A DNA stretch of 64,000 bases from Gammaproteobacteria bacterium (lineage in GTDB: Bacteria > Pseudomonadota > Gammaproteobacteria > Pseudomonadales > Azotimanducaceae): the NCBI GenBank assembly GCA_026706665.1, contig JAPOYI010000031.1:32071-96070 (forward strand). Direction: 5' to 3'. The translations under genes were made by a program, and so were the position numbers. Numbering within the stretch: position 1 is the first letter of the stretch; each line of letters opens with the position of its first letter. Below the pieces are notes generated by a model. The model saw only the letters and a list, made by a program, of their open reading frames with translations. It did not search any database and was not told the DNA's origin. Below, in pieces: positions 11,418-20,726 of the stretch.

Positions 11418-11503
11418 CATGGAAGTACGCCTCCGCCGCCGGGGTGACGGCTAGCACTTTCTCACGCGTCAGCGGTGGGGGAACCTTCCCCGGCTGAGGG
11501 CTC
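11418..11503 (+). repeat. R1 repeat copy between lptB and rpoN
   Basis: CATGGAAGTACGCCTCCGCCGCCGGGGTGACGGCTAGCACTTTCTCACGCGTCAGCGGTGGGGGAACCTTCCCCGGCTGAGGGCTC. Confidence 0.92.
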
Positions 11504-11507
11504 CCGG

Positions 11508-12269
11508 TCACAGTTCGAACCGTTCTCCAAGGTATACGCTTCTCACGGTCTCGTCGGATAGTATGGCGTCGGCATCGCCGGCCGCAATAACGTGCCCGTC
11601 GTTTACGATGTAGGCGCGATCGCAGATGTCGAGTGTTTCCCTGACGTTGTGGTCGGTGATGAGGACGCCGATCCGGCGCTCCGCAAGGTCACGGATCTCG
11701 TCCTTGATGTCGGCAACGGAGATCGGGTCGACGCCGGAAAAGGGTTCGTCAAGCAGCATGAATGCGGGCTCCGCCGCGAGCGCCCGGGCGATCTCGACGC
11801 GGCGGCGCTCTCCTCCGGACAACTGTTCGCCCCTGGCGGCCTGGACGTCCGTCAGGCGAAACTCGTCCAGCAGGCGATCTACGAGCTGTCGCCGCGCCTG
11901 GCGGTCCAGATCACCTCGCAGTTCCACGACCGCCCTCAAGTTGTCCTTCACGGACAGCTTTCTGAACACGCTCGCTTCCTGTGGCAGGTAACCGATGCCG
12001 GCGCGCGCCCTCGCGTGCATCGGGGCACGGCTCAGGTCCGTCCCGTCGAGGAGGATCGACCCGGCGTCCATCCGGACCAATCCGACGATCATGTAGAAGC
12101 AGGTTGTTTTTCCTGCACCGTTCGGCCCGAGTAGCCCGACGATCTCTCCACTGGACAGGGCAATGTCCAGACCTTCGACGACGGTGCGGCCGCGATAGCG
12201 CTTTGTCAGGTTGGTTGCGGCGAGTCGGGAACTGCCGCCTGAACCGTGGTCGGGGGGGGACGTGGACAC
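11508..12269 (-). CDS. lptB: LPS export ABC transporter ATPase LptB
   Basis: [37 protein letters not shown]. Confidence 0.95.
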   Translation of the reverse strand: MSTSPPDHGSGGSSRLAATNLTKRYRGRTVVEGLDIALSSGEIVGLLGPNGAGKTTCFYMIVGLVRMDAGSILLDGTDLSRAPMHARARAGIGYLPQEASVFRKLSVKDNLRAVVELRGDLDRQARRQLVDRLLDEFRLTDVQAARGEQLSGGERRRVEIARALAAEPAFMLLDEPFSGVDPISVADIKDEIRDLAERRIGVLITDHNVRETLDICDRAYIVNDGHVIAAGDADAILSDETVRSVYLGERFEL

Positions 12270-12272
12270 GCG

Positions 12273-12953
12273 TTACGGGCTGTTTTCTTGCGAGGGGTAC
12301 CCCCTCGCGCTCCCCGGCTGAATGATCATTTCGACGCCTTCGTGCTCGCCGGTGGCTACCACTTTGCCCTGGCGGATGTCGTATGTGATGACGTCGCCGC
12401 GGAACTCGTCGCTGTCGCGGGTGAGGAAGGCGCGTCCGATCAGCTCGATGCGCGCATCGGCCGGGCGATAGACGATATTGGACGCGCGGGCCTCGATGAA
12501 TCCTGCGCCGGGTCCCGCCTGCTGCCGGTAGTGGGCGGGGTCACCCCGCGCGTCCATCAGGGTGATCCGGTCGCCCTCGCTCTCGATGACCACCCGGTCC
12601 GCCGTTAGGCGCATCGACCCCTGGCCGATTTGCACGGAACCCGTGGCCACCACCCGTTTGGCCGGGGAGTCAGCAGATGCGCCGTCGGCCGTGGAAGACG
12701 AGAGCCCGCCGACGAGAAGATCGCCCTCCACGTTGTCGGCGCGGAAATGAATCGGTTCATCGGCGTCGTCCGGCAGGGCATGCACCTCTGCCGTGAACCC
12801 TCCCGGGGACCCTCCCGGGGACCCGAAAAGCAGTAGGGCGCACAGGAGAGGTCCGCGCCGTGCAGAAGACGCCGGTGGTTTCAGGGAATCCGTCAGTCTG
12901 GCTCGATAACGCCGTGGACCTGTCGGCCCGGTCCCGATAGCAGCTTCATCCAT
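12273..12953 (-). CDS. lptA: LPS transport periplasmic protein LptA (C-terminus formed by repeat R1)
   Basis: OstA/LptA-type strand pattern (ISFRADNVEGDL..., TGSVQIGQGSMRLTADRVVIE) between lptC and lptB. N-terminal start uncertain. Confidence 0.85.
   Translation of the reverse strand: MDEAAIGTGPTGPRRYRARLTDSLKPPASSARRGPLLCALLLFGSPGGSPGGFTAEVHALPDDADEPIHFRADNVEGDLLVGGLSSSTADGASADSPAKRVVATGSVQIGQGSMRLTADRVVIESEGDRITLMDARGDPAHYRQQAGPGAGFIEARASNIVYRPADARIELIGRAFLTRDSDEFRGDVITYDIRQGKVVATGEHEGVEMIIQPGSARGYPSQENSP
12283..12322 (+). repeat. R1 45-bp subunit, isolated copy forming the lptA 3' end
   Basis: TTTTCTTGCGAGGGGTACCCCCTCGCGCTCCCCGGCTGAA vs CTTCTGCGAGGGGCATCCCCCTCGCGCTCCCCGGCTGAA in murD. 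Confidence 0.88.
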
Positions 12954-13486
12954 CCGCGTTCCATGTCGGCCTCGAATCCCGATGCCGTCGTCTTGCTGCC
13001 GGAAGTCTCGATCATAACAGCTTGGTCCGTGCGGGCGAATTGCCGCGCCGGATAGACATCGAGCACCGCCGTTGTCAGTGCGAACAGGCGTCCGTCGTCG
13101 TGCCGTCTCGTCAGTTCCACGTTATCGCGGAGCAGCAGGTGCTCTTCCGTTTCGACATCGTCGACGACCCGCTCCCGGATCTCCCCGCGCGAGGCGTTTG
13201 CCTCCCAGGGCGGCCCCGACTTCTGGCTCAGGCGGATGACCGGGTTCTCGAAATAGGTGACGCTGCGTTCCTCGAACTGCTTGATCCGGTCGGCCCGGAG
13301 CCGGTAGCGAACACCCCCGTCGGCGCCGTACCTGGTTATGGTCGCACCTTCCATGTAGATGTCGGGTTCATCCGCAAGTTCCGGGGGAAGGGGGGGAGGT
13401 GCCCGTTCGCCGGAATACATGTAGACCAGCGTCAGCACCAACGCGGATATGCCTGCGGCGGCGTATCGGCGAATCACCGGGGCCAC
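12893..13486 (-). CDS. lptC: LPS export system protein LptC
   Basis: Single TM then YMEGATITRYGADGGVRYRLRADRIKQFEERSVTYFENP; GTG start near 13486. Confidence 0.82.
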   Translation of the reverse strand: MAPVIRRYAAAGISALVLTLVYMYSGERAPPPLPPELADEPDIYMEGATITRYGADGGVRYRLRADRIKQFEERSVTYFENPVIRLSQKSGPPWEANASRGEIRERVVDDVETEEHLLLRDNVELTRRHDDGRLFALTTAVLDVYPARQFARTDQAVMIETSGSKTTASGFEADMERGWMKLLSGPGRQVHGVIEPD

Positions 13487-14070
13487 GCATCCGCCTCGGC
13501 CAGGGCGGACGCCCAGAGTCCCTTGGCGACCAGGATGAGGTGGCAGATTTCCCGCACCGCGCCGGCGCCGCCGCCGGCCGCAGTGACGTAGTCCGCTCGC
13601 GCGGCGACTTCCGGGTGGGCCTCCCGAACCGACAGCCGCATGCCGACGCGATCGAACAGCGGCAGGTCCGGTATGTCGTCTCCGGCATGGGCCATTCGTT
13701 CCGCCATGATGCCGGACTCGCTGCACAGCCTGCCGAGGGCCGCGGTCTTGTCTTCAACGCCCTGGTAGGCGTGGGCGATACCTAGTTCGGATACGCGTCG
13801 CGCCGTGGCCCCGGAAGAGCGGCCCGAGATGACGGCGACGGGGATGCCCGCCGCCTGGAGCATCTTGATGGCCGCTCCATCCTGCGCGAAAAAAGCCTTC
13901 ATCTCAGCCGCTTTTTCAGCCGCCCCTGCTCCCGCCGACAGGCCTTTGGAATCCGCGTAGTAGATGCGACCGTCCGTCATCACGCCGTCCACATCCAGGA
14001 TCAGCAGGTCGACGTCCCGCGCGAGCGCGAGCGCGGACGCAGGAAAGATCTCGGTCCCGGGGTGTTTCAT
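13474..14070 (-). CDS. kdsC: 3-deoxy-D-manno-octulosonate 8-phosphate phosphatase KdsC
   Basis: DVDLLILDVDGVMTDGRIYY HAD motif, GDDIPDLPL. Confidence 0.93.
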   Translation of the reverse strand: MKHPGTEIFPASALALARDVDLLILDVDGVMTDGRIYYADSKGLSAGAGAAEKAAEMKAFFAQDGAAIKMLQAAGIPVAVISGRSSGATARRVSELGIAHAYQGVEDKTAALGRLCSESGIMAERMAHAGDDIPDLPLFDRVGMRLSVREAHPEVAARADYVTAAGGGAGAVREICHLILVAKGLWASALAEADAWPR

Positions 14071-15026
14071 GCCTGGGTGTATAGCAGCACGTTGTAGCCG
14101 ATCCAGGCGAGCGCCATGACGCATCCTTCAAAGCGCGTGATGATCGGTCGCGAGCCGAGTCCGTAGGCGAACAGGACGAGCAGCAGGGTCAGCGCGGCCA
14201 TCATCCCGTAGTCCCGCCACAGCACCTGGATATCGAGGCCGACGGGCGCTATCAGTGCCGGCACCGCAAGTACCGCCACGATATTGAGAATGTTGGAGCC
14301 GACGACATTTCCGATGGCGATGTCCGGATGCCCCTTGATGGCCGCGGCGAGGGTTGCCGCGAGTTCCGGGAGACTGGTGCCGATCGCGATCACGGTGAGG
14401 CCGATGATCAGTTCGCTGACGCCGAGATACTCCGCGACCTCAGTGGCCGCCCAGACGAGGGTCTGCGCCGATGCGAGCAGTACGCCGAGGCCGACGATCA
14501 GGTACACGAGCGCACGCCCCATGGGCATGCCCTCGAGTCCTTCCAACTCCTCCTGGATCGCTTCGGGCAACTCAGGTTTCCGGCGCTGCGAGCGCACCAG
14601 GTGATGGATGATCAGGCTTAGTCCGGCCACCAGCAACAGCCCGTCGACCACCCCCAGGTGCAAGTCGTGAAGACACCACAACGCGAGCAGTGTCACGCCG
14701 ATCAGCCAGGGCAGTTCGACTTTCAGCACTGAGGCCGCGAACGGCAGAGGCGCCAGCATCGCAGTGACACCGAGCACCAGCCCGATGTTGGCGATGTTGG
14801 ATCCGATCGCGTTGCCAACTGCCAGGATGGGAGTCCCCTCGATGGCGGCGGCGAGGGCCACCAGGATTTCCGGCGCCGACGTGCCGATGGAGACGACGGT
14901 GAGGCCGATGAGTATCTTCGATGCCCCGAGGTTGTTCGCCGTCGCCGCTGCGCCCGCCACGAATCGGTCCGCACTCCATACCAGAGTGATGAAGCCGACG
15001 ATCAGACCCAGGACGGGAAGCCACAT
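14067..15026 (-). CDS. Calcium/sodium antiporter (CaxA/YrbG)
   Basis: Two alpha repeats: GTSAPEILVALAAA...GNAIGSNIAN and GTSLPELAATLAAA...GNVVGSNILN. Confidence 0.92.
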   Translation of the reverse strand: MWLPVLGLIVGFITLVWSADRFVAGAAATANNLGASKILIGLTVVSIGTSAPEILVALAAAIEGTPILAVGNAIGSNIANIGLVLGVTAMLAPLPFAASVLKVELPWLIGVTLLALWCLHDLHLGVVDGLLLVAGLSLIIHHLVRSQRRKPELPEAIQEELEGLEGMPMGRALVYLIVGLGVLLASAQTLVWAATEVAEYLGVSELIIGLTVIAIGTSLPELAATLAAAIKGHPDIAIGNVVGSNILNIVAVLAVPALIAPVGLDIQVLWRDYGMMAALTLLLVLFAYGLGSRPIITRFEGCVMALAWIGYNVLLYTQA

Positions 15027-15152
15027 AGAGGATTTCGCGGAGTGGTGACCTCAAGCATTGCAACATTGGCACTGTTGCGTCAATCGGGCGGGTCGCCGCT
15101 CGGTCCGGCAACCGTGGACGATGGGTGGACCGTGATAACCTCAACGCCGAAC

Positions 15153-15392
15153 ATGAACGCGCCCGTAGAACAATCGACGCTTGCAGACAGGATCCGCGAT
15201 CACCTCGGTGCGGCCGAGGTCGAGGTCGCCGGCGAGGGGAACCGTTTCGACGTGTTTGTCGCAAGCGCGGCCTTCAGGGGCCTGAGCCGCGTCAGGCAGC
15301 AGCAACTCGTTTACGAGGCCATTGGCGACCTGATCCGCGACGGGACCGTTCACGCGGTTACCATTCGCACCGTAGTCGCGGGCGATCCCTAG
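15153..15392 (+). CDS. ibaG: BolA-family protein (IbaG-like)
   Basis: FDVFVASAAFRGLSRVRQQQLVYEAIGDLIRDGTVHAVTIRT. Confidence 0.85.
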   Translation: MNAPVEQSTLADRIRDHLGAAEVEVAGEGNRFDVFVASAAFRGLSRVRQQQLVYEAIGDLIRDGTVHAVTIRTVVAGDP

Positions 15393-15395
15393 TCC

Positions 15396-16700
15396 ATGAT
15401 CAACCGCCTGGACACGGCATCACGCGACTTCGATGATGCGCTGGAAAGGCTTATCCGTTGGGATGATCCGTCCCGGCGCGAAGCCGAGGAATCTGTCGCC
15501 GCAGTGCTGCGGGATGTGCGGGAGCGCGGCGACGCGGCCCTGCTCGACTACACGGCACGATTCGATGGAGTGGCCGCGCCCGCCGTAGACGCGCTGCGGA
15601 TCGACGCCGGGATGCTCTCCGACTGTCGACAGCGCTTGCCCGAACCGCAGGCTGAAGCTCTCGTCACGGCAGCGCGGCGCATCCGGCGCTACCACGAACT
15701 GCAACTCCGGCAAGGTGGAGCATTCGAGTACGAGGACGGTCTGGGCAATCGGCTCGGTCAACGCCTCATGCCGCTTGACCGCGTTGGCGTTTACGTGCCC
15801 GGCGGGCAGGCCGCGTATCCGTCCACGGTCCTGATGACGGTGATTCCCGCGCGGGTGGCGGGCGTTCGCGAGGTGGCAGTCACGGTGCCGGCCCCGAACG
15901 GCGAGCGGAACGAACACGTCCTGGCGGCGCTTGACATCGCCGGCGTGGATGAAGTCTTCGCCATCGGCGGGGCGCAGGCCATCGCGGCCCTGGCCTTCGG
16001 TACCGAGACGGTTGCCAGGGTGGACAAGATCGTCGGTCCCGGGGGCGCCCATGTCGCTGCCGCCAAGCGCCAGGTGTTCGGTCCCGTGGGGATCGACAGC
16101 ATCGCCGGTCCGAGCGAGGTGCTGATCGTTGCCGACGGCAGCGTGCCGGTGCACTGGACGGTGCTCGACATGTTCTCCCAGTCCGAACACGACGCGGCGG
16201 CGCAGGCACTGCTGCTTTGTCCTGATGCCGGCTACCTCGACGCCGTGGCGCACCGGATGGAAGCAGCGCTGCCGGAAATGGCGCGCGCCCGGATCATCGG
16301 GGCCTCGCTCGGCGCCCGGGGCGCGCTGATCAGGACCCGTGACCTCGACGAGGCCGTGGCCATCGCGAACCGCGTCGCGCCGGAACACCTGCAGCTCGCG
16401 GTGGCCGATCCCGAGGCGTTGCTGCCTCGCGTACGAAACGCCGGAGCGATCTTTCTCGGCGGCTATTCCGCGGAAGTATTCGGCGACTACAGCGCGGGAC
16501 CGAGTCATGTGCTGCCGACGTTCGGCACCGCGCGGTACGCCTCGCCCCTGGGCGTCGCAGACTTTCTCAGGCGCAGTTCGGTCATCCGAATCGGTCGCCG
16601 GGGCGTGCCGGAGCTGGCGAGAACCGCAGCCACCATCGCGGAGGTGGAGGGGCTCGGGGCCCACGCCCTGGCGGCGCTGGCGCGACTCGACGAAAGCTGA
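15396..16700 (+). CDS. hisD: Histidinol dehydrogenase
   Basis: Characteristic HisD sequence (YVPGGQAAYPSTVLM, KIVGPGGAHVAAAKRQVFG, IAGPSEVLI, SEHD). Confidence 0.96.
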   Translation: MINRLDTASRDFDDALERLIRWDDPSRREAEESVAAVLRDVRERGDAALLDYTARFDGVAAPAVDALRIDAGMLSDCRQRLPEPQAEALVTAARRIRRYHELQLRQGGAFEYEDGLGNRLGQRLMPLDRVGVYVPGGQAAYPSTVLMTVIPARVAGVREVAVTVPAPNGERNEHVLAALDIAGVDEVFAIGGAQAIAALAFGTETVARVDKIVGPGGAHVAAAKRQVFGPVGIDSIAGPSEVLIVADGSVPVHWTVLDMFSQSEHDAAAQALLLCPDAGYLDAVAHRMEAALPEMARARIIGASLGARGALIRTRDLDEAVAIANRVAPEHLQLAVADPEALLPRVRNAGAIFLGGYSAEVFGDYSAGPSHVLPTFGTARYASPLGVADFLRRSSVIRIGRRGVPELARTAATIAEVEGLGAHALAALARLDES

Positions 16701-16711
16701 CGCCGCGCGGC

Positions 16712-17788
16712 ATGTCGCCGGGGGAAGCGCATGACCGGAATATCGTCTCCCGGGGCTTGATCCGGGATTCCGGACAGGCGGAGGCAGTGGCGGCGCTGGA
16801 CGACGTGCACCGGCGTGTCGCGAACGCCGAGACCCCGTTCTGGCCCCGGATTCTGGGACGTCGACGGAACGCCGCACCCACGGGCCTCTACCTGTGGGGC
16901 GGCGTCGGCCGCGGCAAGACCTACCTGATGGACCTGTTCTTCGAGTGCCTGCCATTCGAAGCGAAATACCGGATGCACTTTCACCGTTTCATGCGTCGCG
17001 TGCACGACGACCTCAAATCGCTGGATGGTGTGGCCAACCCGCTTAAGCATGTCGCGGAGCGCATGGCGGGGGAGGGCCGCGTGCTCTGCTTCGACGAATT
17101 CTCGGTTTCGGACATCGGCGATGCAATGATCCTCGGCGAACTGCTGGGGGGCCTGTTCGACCGCGGTGTCACCGTGGTGGCGACGTCGAACACCGAACCG
17201 TCCCGGCTGTATGAGAATGGCCTGCAGCGGCGCCGCTTCCTTCCTGCTATCGAACGCATTCGGTCGCACATGCGGACACTGCACATCGGTGACGGGGTCG
17301 ATTACCGGTTGCAGGTGCTTGCGGCCGACGACACCTACCTTCACCCGGCCTCGGACGAAACGGAACGGCGCCTCGCCTCATCGTTCACCTCCCTTGCGCC
17401 CCGCGGACAGGTGGACTCGTCGATCGAAATCAACGGCCGCCTGATTCCTGCCAGGGGTTCGGGTGACGGCGCCGCCTGGTTCGACTTCCTCGATATCTGC
17501 GGCGGTCCCCGCAGCGCGAACGACTATATCGAGGTCTCACGGGAGTTCCACACGGTCCTGGTAAGCGGCGTACCGCGTTTCGACGCCGGCAGCGAGGACC
17601 TGGCGCGGCGCTTTGTTGCCCTCGTCGACGAGTTCTACGACCGGCGCGTCAATCTCGTGTTGTCGGCCGCCTGCGAAATCGGCCGTCTTTACCGTGGACA
17701 CCGCCTGGAAGTGGAATTCGAGCGCACCCGGAGCCGCCTGCGCGAGATGCGTTCGGCCGATTATCTCGGACGCACCCACAAGCCCTGA
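16712..17788 (+). CDS. zapE: Cell division protein ZapE (AFG1-like ATPase)
   Basis: GLYLWGGVGRGKTYLMDLFFE; CFDEFSVSDIGDAMIL. Confidence 0.94.
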   Translation: MSPGEAHDRNIVSRGLIRDSGQAEAVAALDDVHRRVANAETPFWPRILGRRRNAAPTGLYLWGGVGRGKTYLMDLFFECLPFEAKYRMHFHRFMRRVHDDLKSLDGVANPLKHVAERMAGEGRVLCFDEFSVSDIGDAMILGELLGGLFDRGVTVVATSNTEPSRLYENGLQRRRFLPAIERIRSHMRTLHIGDGVDYRLQVLAADDTYLHPASDETERRLASSFTSLAPRGQVDSSIEINGRLIPARGSGDGAAWFDFLDICGGPRSANDYIEVSREFHTVLVSGVPRFDAGSEDLARRFVALVDEFYDRRVNLVLSAACEIGRLYRGHRLEVEFERTRSRLREMRSADYLGRTHKP

Positions 17789-17894
17789 GCGCGTATCCCT
17801 GAACCCGCCCGGGAACCCGCCGGGAACGTGCACGTTGGTTGCGATTGCGGGGGTCGGCCGGTAAAATCGCGCCTCCGAAATTCAGGCCCTCCGG

Positions 17895-18332
17895 ATGAAG
17901 ACCCTGAGCGCGCGTCCACAGGACGTCCAGCACGACTGGTATGTCGTGGATGCCGAGAATCAGACGCTTGGGCGTTTGGCGGCGGCGGTCGCGCGACGGT
18001 TGCGCGGCAAGCACAAGGCCTCGTATACGCCCCATGTGGATACCGGGGACTACATCGTGGTGGTGAACGCGGAGAAGGTTCGCGTCACGGGCAAGAAGCA
18101 CACCGACAAGGTCTACTACCGGCATAGCGGCTACCCTGGCGGCATCAAGGCGGCACGTTTCGAAGAGATGATTGAGAAGCACCCCGAGAGGGTGATCGAG
18201 AAGGCGGTCAAAGGCATGCTCCCCCGCAATCCGCTCGGCCGGGCCGTACTCCGCAAGCTCAAGGTCTACGCGGGGTCCGAGCACCCCCACTCGGCGCAGC
18301 AGCCGAAGCCGCTGCAGTTGCAGGTCCGATAA
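17895..18332 (+). CDS. rplM: 50S ribosomal protein L13
   Basis: [54 protein letters not shown]. Confidence 0.97.
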   Translation: MKTLSARPQDVQHDWYVVDAENQTLGRLAAAVARRLRGKHKASYTPHVDTGDYIVVVNAEKVRVTGKKHTDKVYYRHSGYPGGIKAARFEEMIEKHPERVIEKAVKGMLPRNPLGRAVLRKLKVYAGSEHPHSAQQPKPLQLQVR

Positions 18333-18378
18333 GGCTGGTGGATAGGACTGGTGGATAGGACTGGCGGAGAGTAATCGA

Positions 18379-18771
18379 ATGGCAGAGCCTTACAGCTATG
18401 GCACGGGTCGGCGCAAGACGTCCACGGCGCGGGTGTTCATGTCTCCCGGCAACGGCCGCATCATCGTCAACGGTCGGCCCATCGACGAGTACTTTGGTCG
18501 TGAAACAGCCCGCATGATTATCCGGCAGCCGCTGGAGGTGGCCGGCGTCGTGGATCGGTTCGATATCAGGGTTACGGTGAAAGGCGGTGGCGCATCCGGA
18601 CAGGCGGGTGCGATTCGTCACGGCGTGGCGCGCGCATTGGTGGAGTACGACGAGACGATGCGCGCGGATTTGCGCCGAGCGGGTTTCATTACGCGCGATG
18701 CGAGAGAAGTGGAACGCAAGAAGGTGGGCCTGCGCAAGGCCCGCAAGCGTCCGCAGTTCTCCAAGCGTTAG
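18379..18771 (+). CDS. rpsI: 30S ribosomal protein S9
   Basis: [15 protein letters not shown]...; [19 protein letters not shown]-terminus. Confidence 0.97.
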   Translation: MAEPYSYGTGRRKTSTARVFMSPGNGRIIVNGRPIDEYFGRETARMIIRQPLEVAGVVDRFDIRVTVKGGGASGQAGAIRHGVARALVEYDETMRADLRRAGFITRDAREVERKKVGLRKARKRPQFSKR

Positions 18772-18835
18772 TGCCGTTTCCCGTTATGGGAAAGCAACGC
18801 AACGCGCCGGTTGAGTTGAGGGAGAGGTCTCCTCT

Positions 18836-19447
18836 TTGAGTGATGTAGAGTCTGACGACGGCTGCCCGAACGAGGGTGACGCGGGCAACGTGGACAAGGC
18901 GCGGCGCCGTTTGCTGGTTGGATCGACCGCGGTCGTCGGTGGTATCGGCGTCGCCGGGGCGGCAGTGCCGTTTATCGCTTCCTGGAATCCCAGTGCCAGG
19001 GCACGTGCCCTGGGCGCGCCCATCGAGGTGGATATCTCGAAGTTGAAGCCGGGAGAGATGCTGGGTCCGATACCTGCCTGGCGAGGCCGCCCCGTATTCG
19101 TGGTACGGCGAACAGCCGAAACCGTTGAACGTCTTGTTTCGGAAGATGCCGACCTCGCCGATCCGGATTCGAAAAACGCCGAGATGCAACCGGTGTACGC
19201 GAAGAACGCATGGCGTTCACGGCGCCCCGAGATCGGCGTGTACCTGGGACTCTGTACCCACCTCGGCTGCTCGCCGAAGTTCCGCGGCGAGGAGGGGACG
19301 TTTTTCTGCGTTTGTCACGGGTCGATATTCGATCTGGCGGGGCGGGTGTTCAAGAACAAGCCGGCGCCGGACAACCTGCCGGTGCCGCCCTACCGTTTCG
19401 AGACGGACAACCTGATCGTCATCGGAGAGGACGAGGAGACCGCTTAG
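18836..19447 (+). CDS. petA: Ubiquinol-cytochrome c reductase iron-sulfur (Rieske) subunit
   Basis: CTHLGCSP...FCVCHGSIFD Rieske motifs; TTG start at 18836. Confidence 0.95.
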   Translation: MSDVESDDGCPNEGDAGNVDKARRRLLVGSTAVVGGIGVAGAAVPFIASWNPSARARALGAPIEVDISKLKPGEMLGPIPAWRGRPVFVVRRTAETVERLVSEDADLADPDSKNAEMQPVYAKNAWRSRRPEIGVYLGLCTHLGCSPKFRGEEGTFFCVCHGSIFDLAGRVFKNKPAPDNLPVPPYRFETDNLIVIGEDEETA

Positions 19448-19448
19448 C

Positions 19449-20726
19449 ATGGCGGAGTCTGCCGGGCGCCCGGGGAGATTACCCCTCGCAGAACGCTGGG
19501 TTCGTTTCGTCGCCTGGCTCGATGAGCGCATGCCGCTCACGGAGACCGTCGAGTACCACGCCACGAAGTACTACGCCCCGAAGAACCTGAACTTCTGGTA
19601 CTGCTTCGGCGTCTTCGCCCTCTTTGTTCTCGTCGTTCAGATCGTCAGCGGTATCTGGCTGGCCATGATGTATGTGCCGGACGGGGACGGCGCGTTCGCC
19701 TCCGTCGAGTACATCATGCGCGACGTGGACCATGGATATCTCCTTCGCTACATCCACTCCACGGGGGCCTCGGCATTTTTCCTGGTCATCTACCTGCACA
19801 TGTTTCGCGGGCTGGCATACGGTTCCTACCGGCAGCCGAGGGAACTCCTCTGGCTGATCGGCATGGCGATCTACCTGGTCCTCATGATGGAGGGGTTCTT
19901 CGGCTACCTGCTGCCCTGGGGGAACATGTCGTACTGGGGGGCGCAGGTGATCGTCTCGCTGGTCGGCGCGGTGCCGGTGATCGGCCCGGACCTGATGCAG
20001 TGGGTGCGAGGCGACTACCTGATGTCGGAAATCACGCTGAACCGTTTCTATTCGCTGCATGTCGTCGCGTTGCCCCTGCTGCTCGTGGGCCTCGTGTTCC
20101 TGCACGTAGTCACGTTGCATCACGTCGGTTCGAACAATCCGGACGGCATCGAGATCAAGGATCGGAAGGACGCATCAGGAAAACCGCTTGACGGCATTCC
20201 CTTCCACCCCTACTACACGGTGCACGATTTTCGTGCACTCATCGTGTTCCTGTTCGCGTTCTGCGCGGTCATGTTCTACGCGCCGGAGATGTTCGGCTAC
20301 TTCATCGAGAAGCCGAACTTCGAGCAGGCCGACCCTCTGAAGACGCCTGAACACATCGCGCCGGTCTGGTACTACACGCCCTTCTACGCGATGCTGCGGG
20401 CCACCACCTTCCCGCTGTTCGGCTTGCCCGCCAAGTTCTGGGGGCTGATCGTGATGGCGGGCGCCATATTGATCCCAGCGACACTGCCCTGGCTCGATCG
20501 CAGCCGTGTTCGCTCCATTCGTCACAAGGGCGCGCTGTCCAAACTGATGCTGGCGATCTTCGTGGTCAGCTTTCTCATCCTCGGCTACCTGGGAACGATC
20601 CCCGCGTCGACCCCTGCCACGGTGGCGGCCCAGGTCTTCACGCTGCTTTACTTTTCGTACTTCCTTCTCATGCCGTGGTATACGCGCGTCGAGCGCACCG
20701 GGCCGGTTCCGGATCGGGTGACGTGA
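19449..20726 (+). CDS. petB: Cytochrome b (bc1 complex)
   Basis: Typical cytochrome b (GYLLRYIHSTGASAFFLVIYLHMFRGL; LPWGNMSYWGAQV). Confidence 0.96.
   Translation: MAESAGRPGRLPLAERWVRFVAWLDERMPLTETVEYHATKYYAPKNLNFWYCFGVFALFVLVVQIVSGIWLAMMYVPDGDGAFASVEYIMRDVDHGYLLRYIHSTGASAFFLVIYLHMFRGLAYGSYRQPRELLWLIGMAIYLVLMMEGFFGYLLPWGNMSYWGAQVIVSLVGAVPVIGPDLMQWVRGDYLMSEITLNRFYSLHVVALPLLLVGLVFLHVVTLHHVGSNNPDGIEIKDRKDASGKPLDGIPFHPYYTVHDFRALIVFLFAFCAVMFYAPEMFGYFIEKPNFEQADPLKTPEHIAPVWYYTPFYAMLRATTFPLFGLPAKFWGLIVMAGAILIPATLPWLDRSRVRSIRHKGALSKLMLAIFVVSFLILGYLGTIPASTPATVAAQVFTLLYFSYFLLMPWYTRVERTGPVPDRVT

Noticed and set aside
12790-12830. Short tandem CCTCCCGGGGAC repeat in the lptA 5' region
   Set aside because: Only about two short units in a GC-rich signal-peptide region; no sign of a wider family.
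15420-16955. 511-aa minus-strand ORF opposite hisD
   Set aside because: Antisense shadow ORF; no family resemblance.
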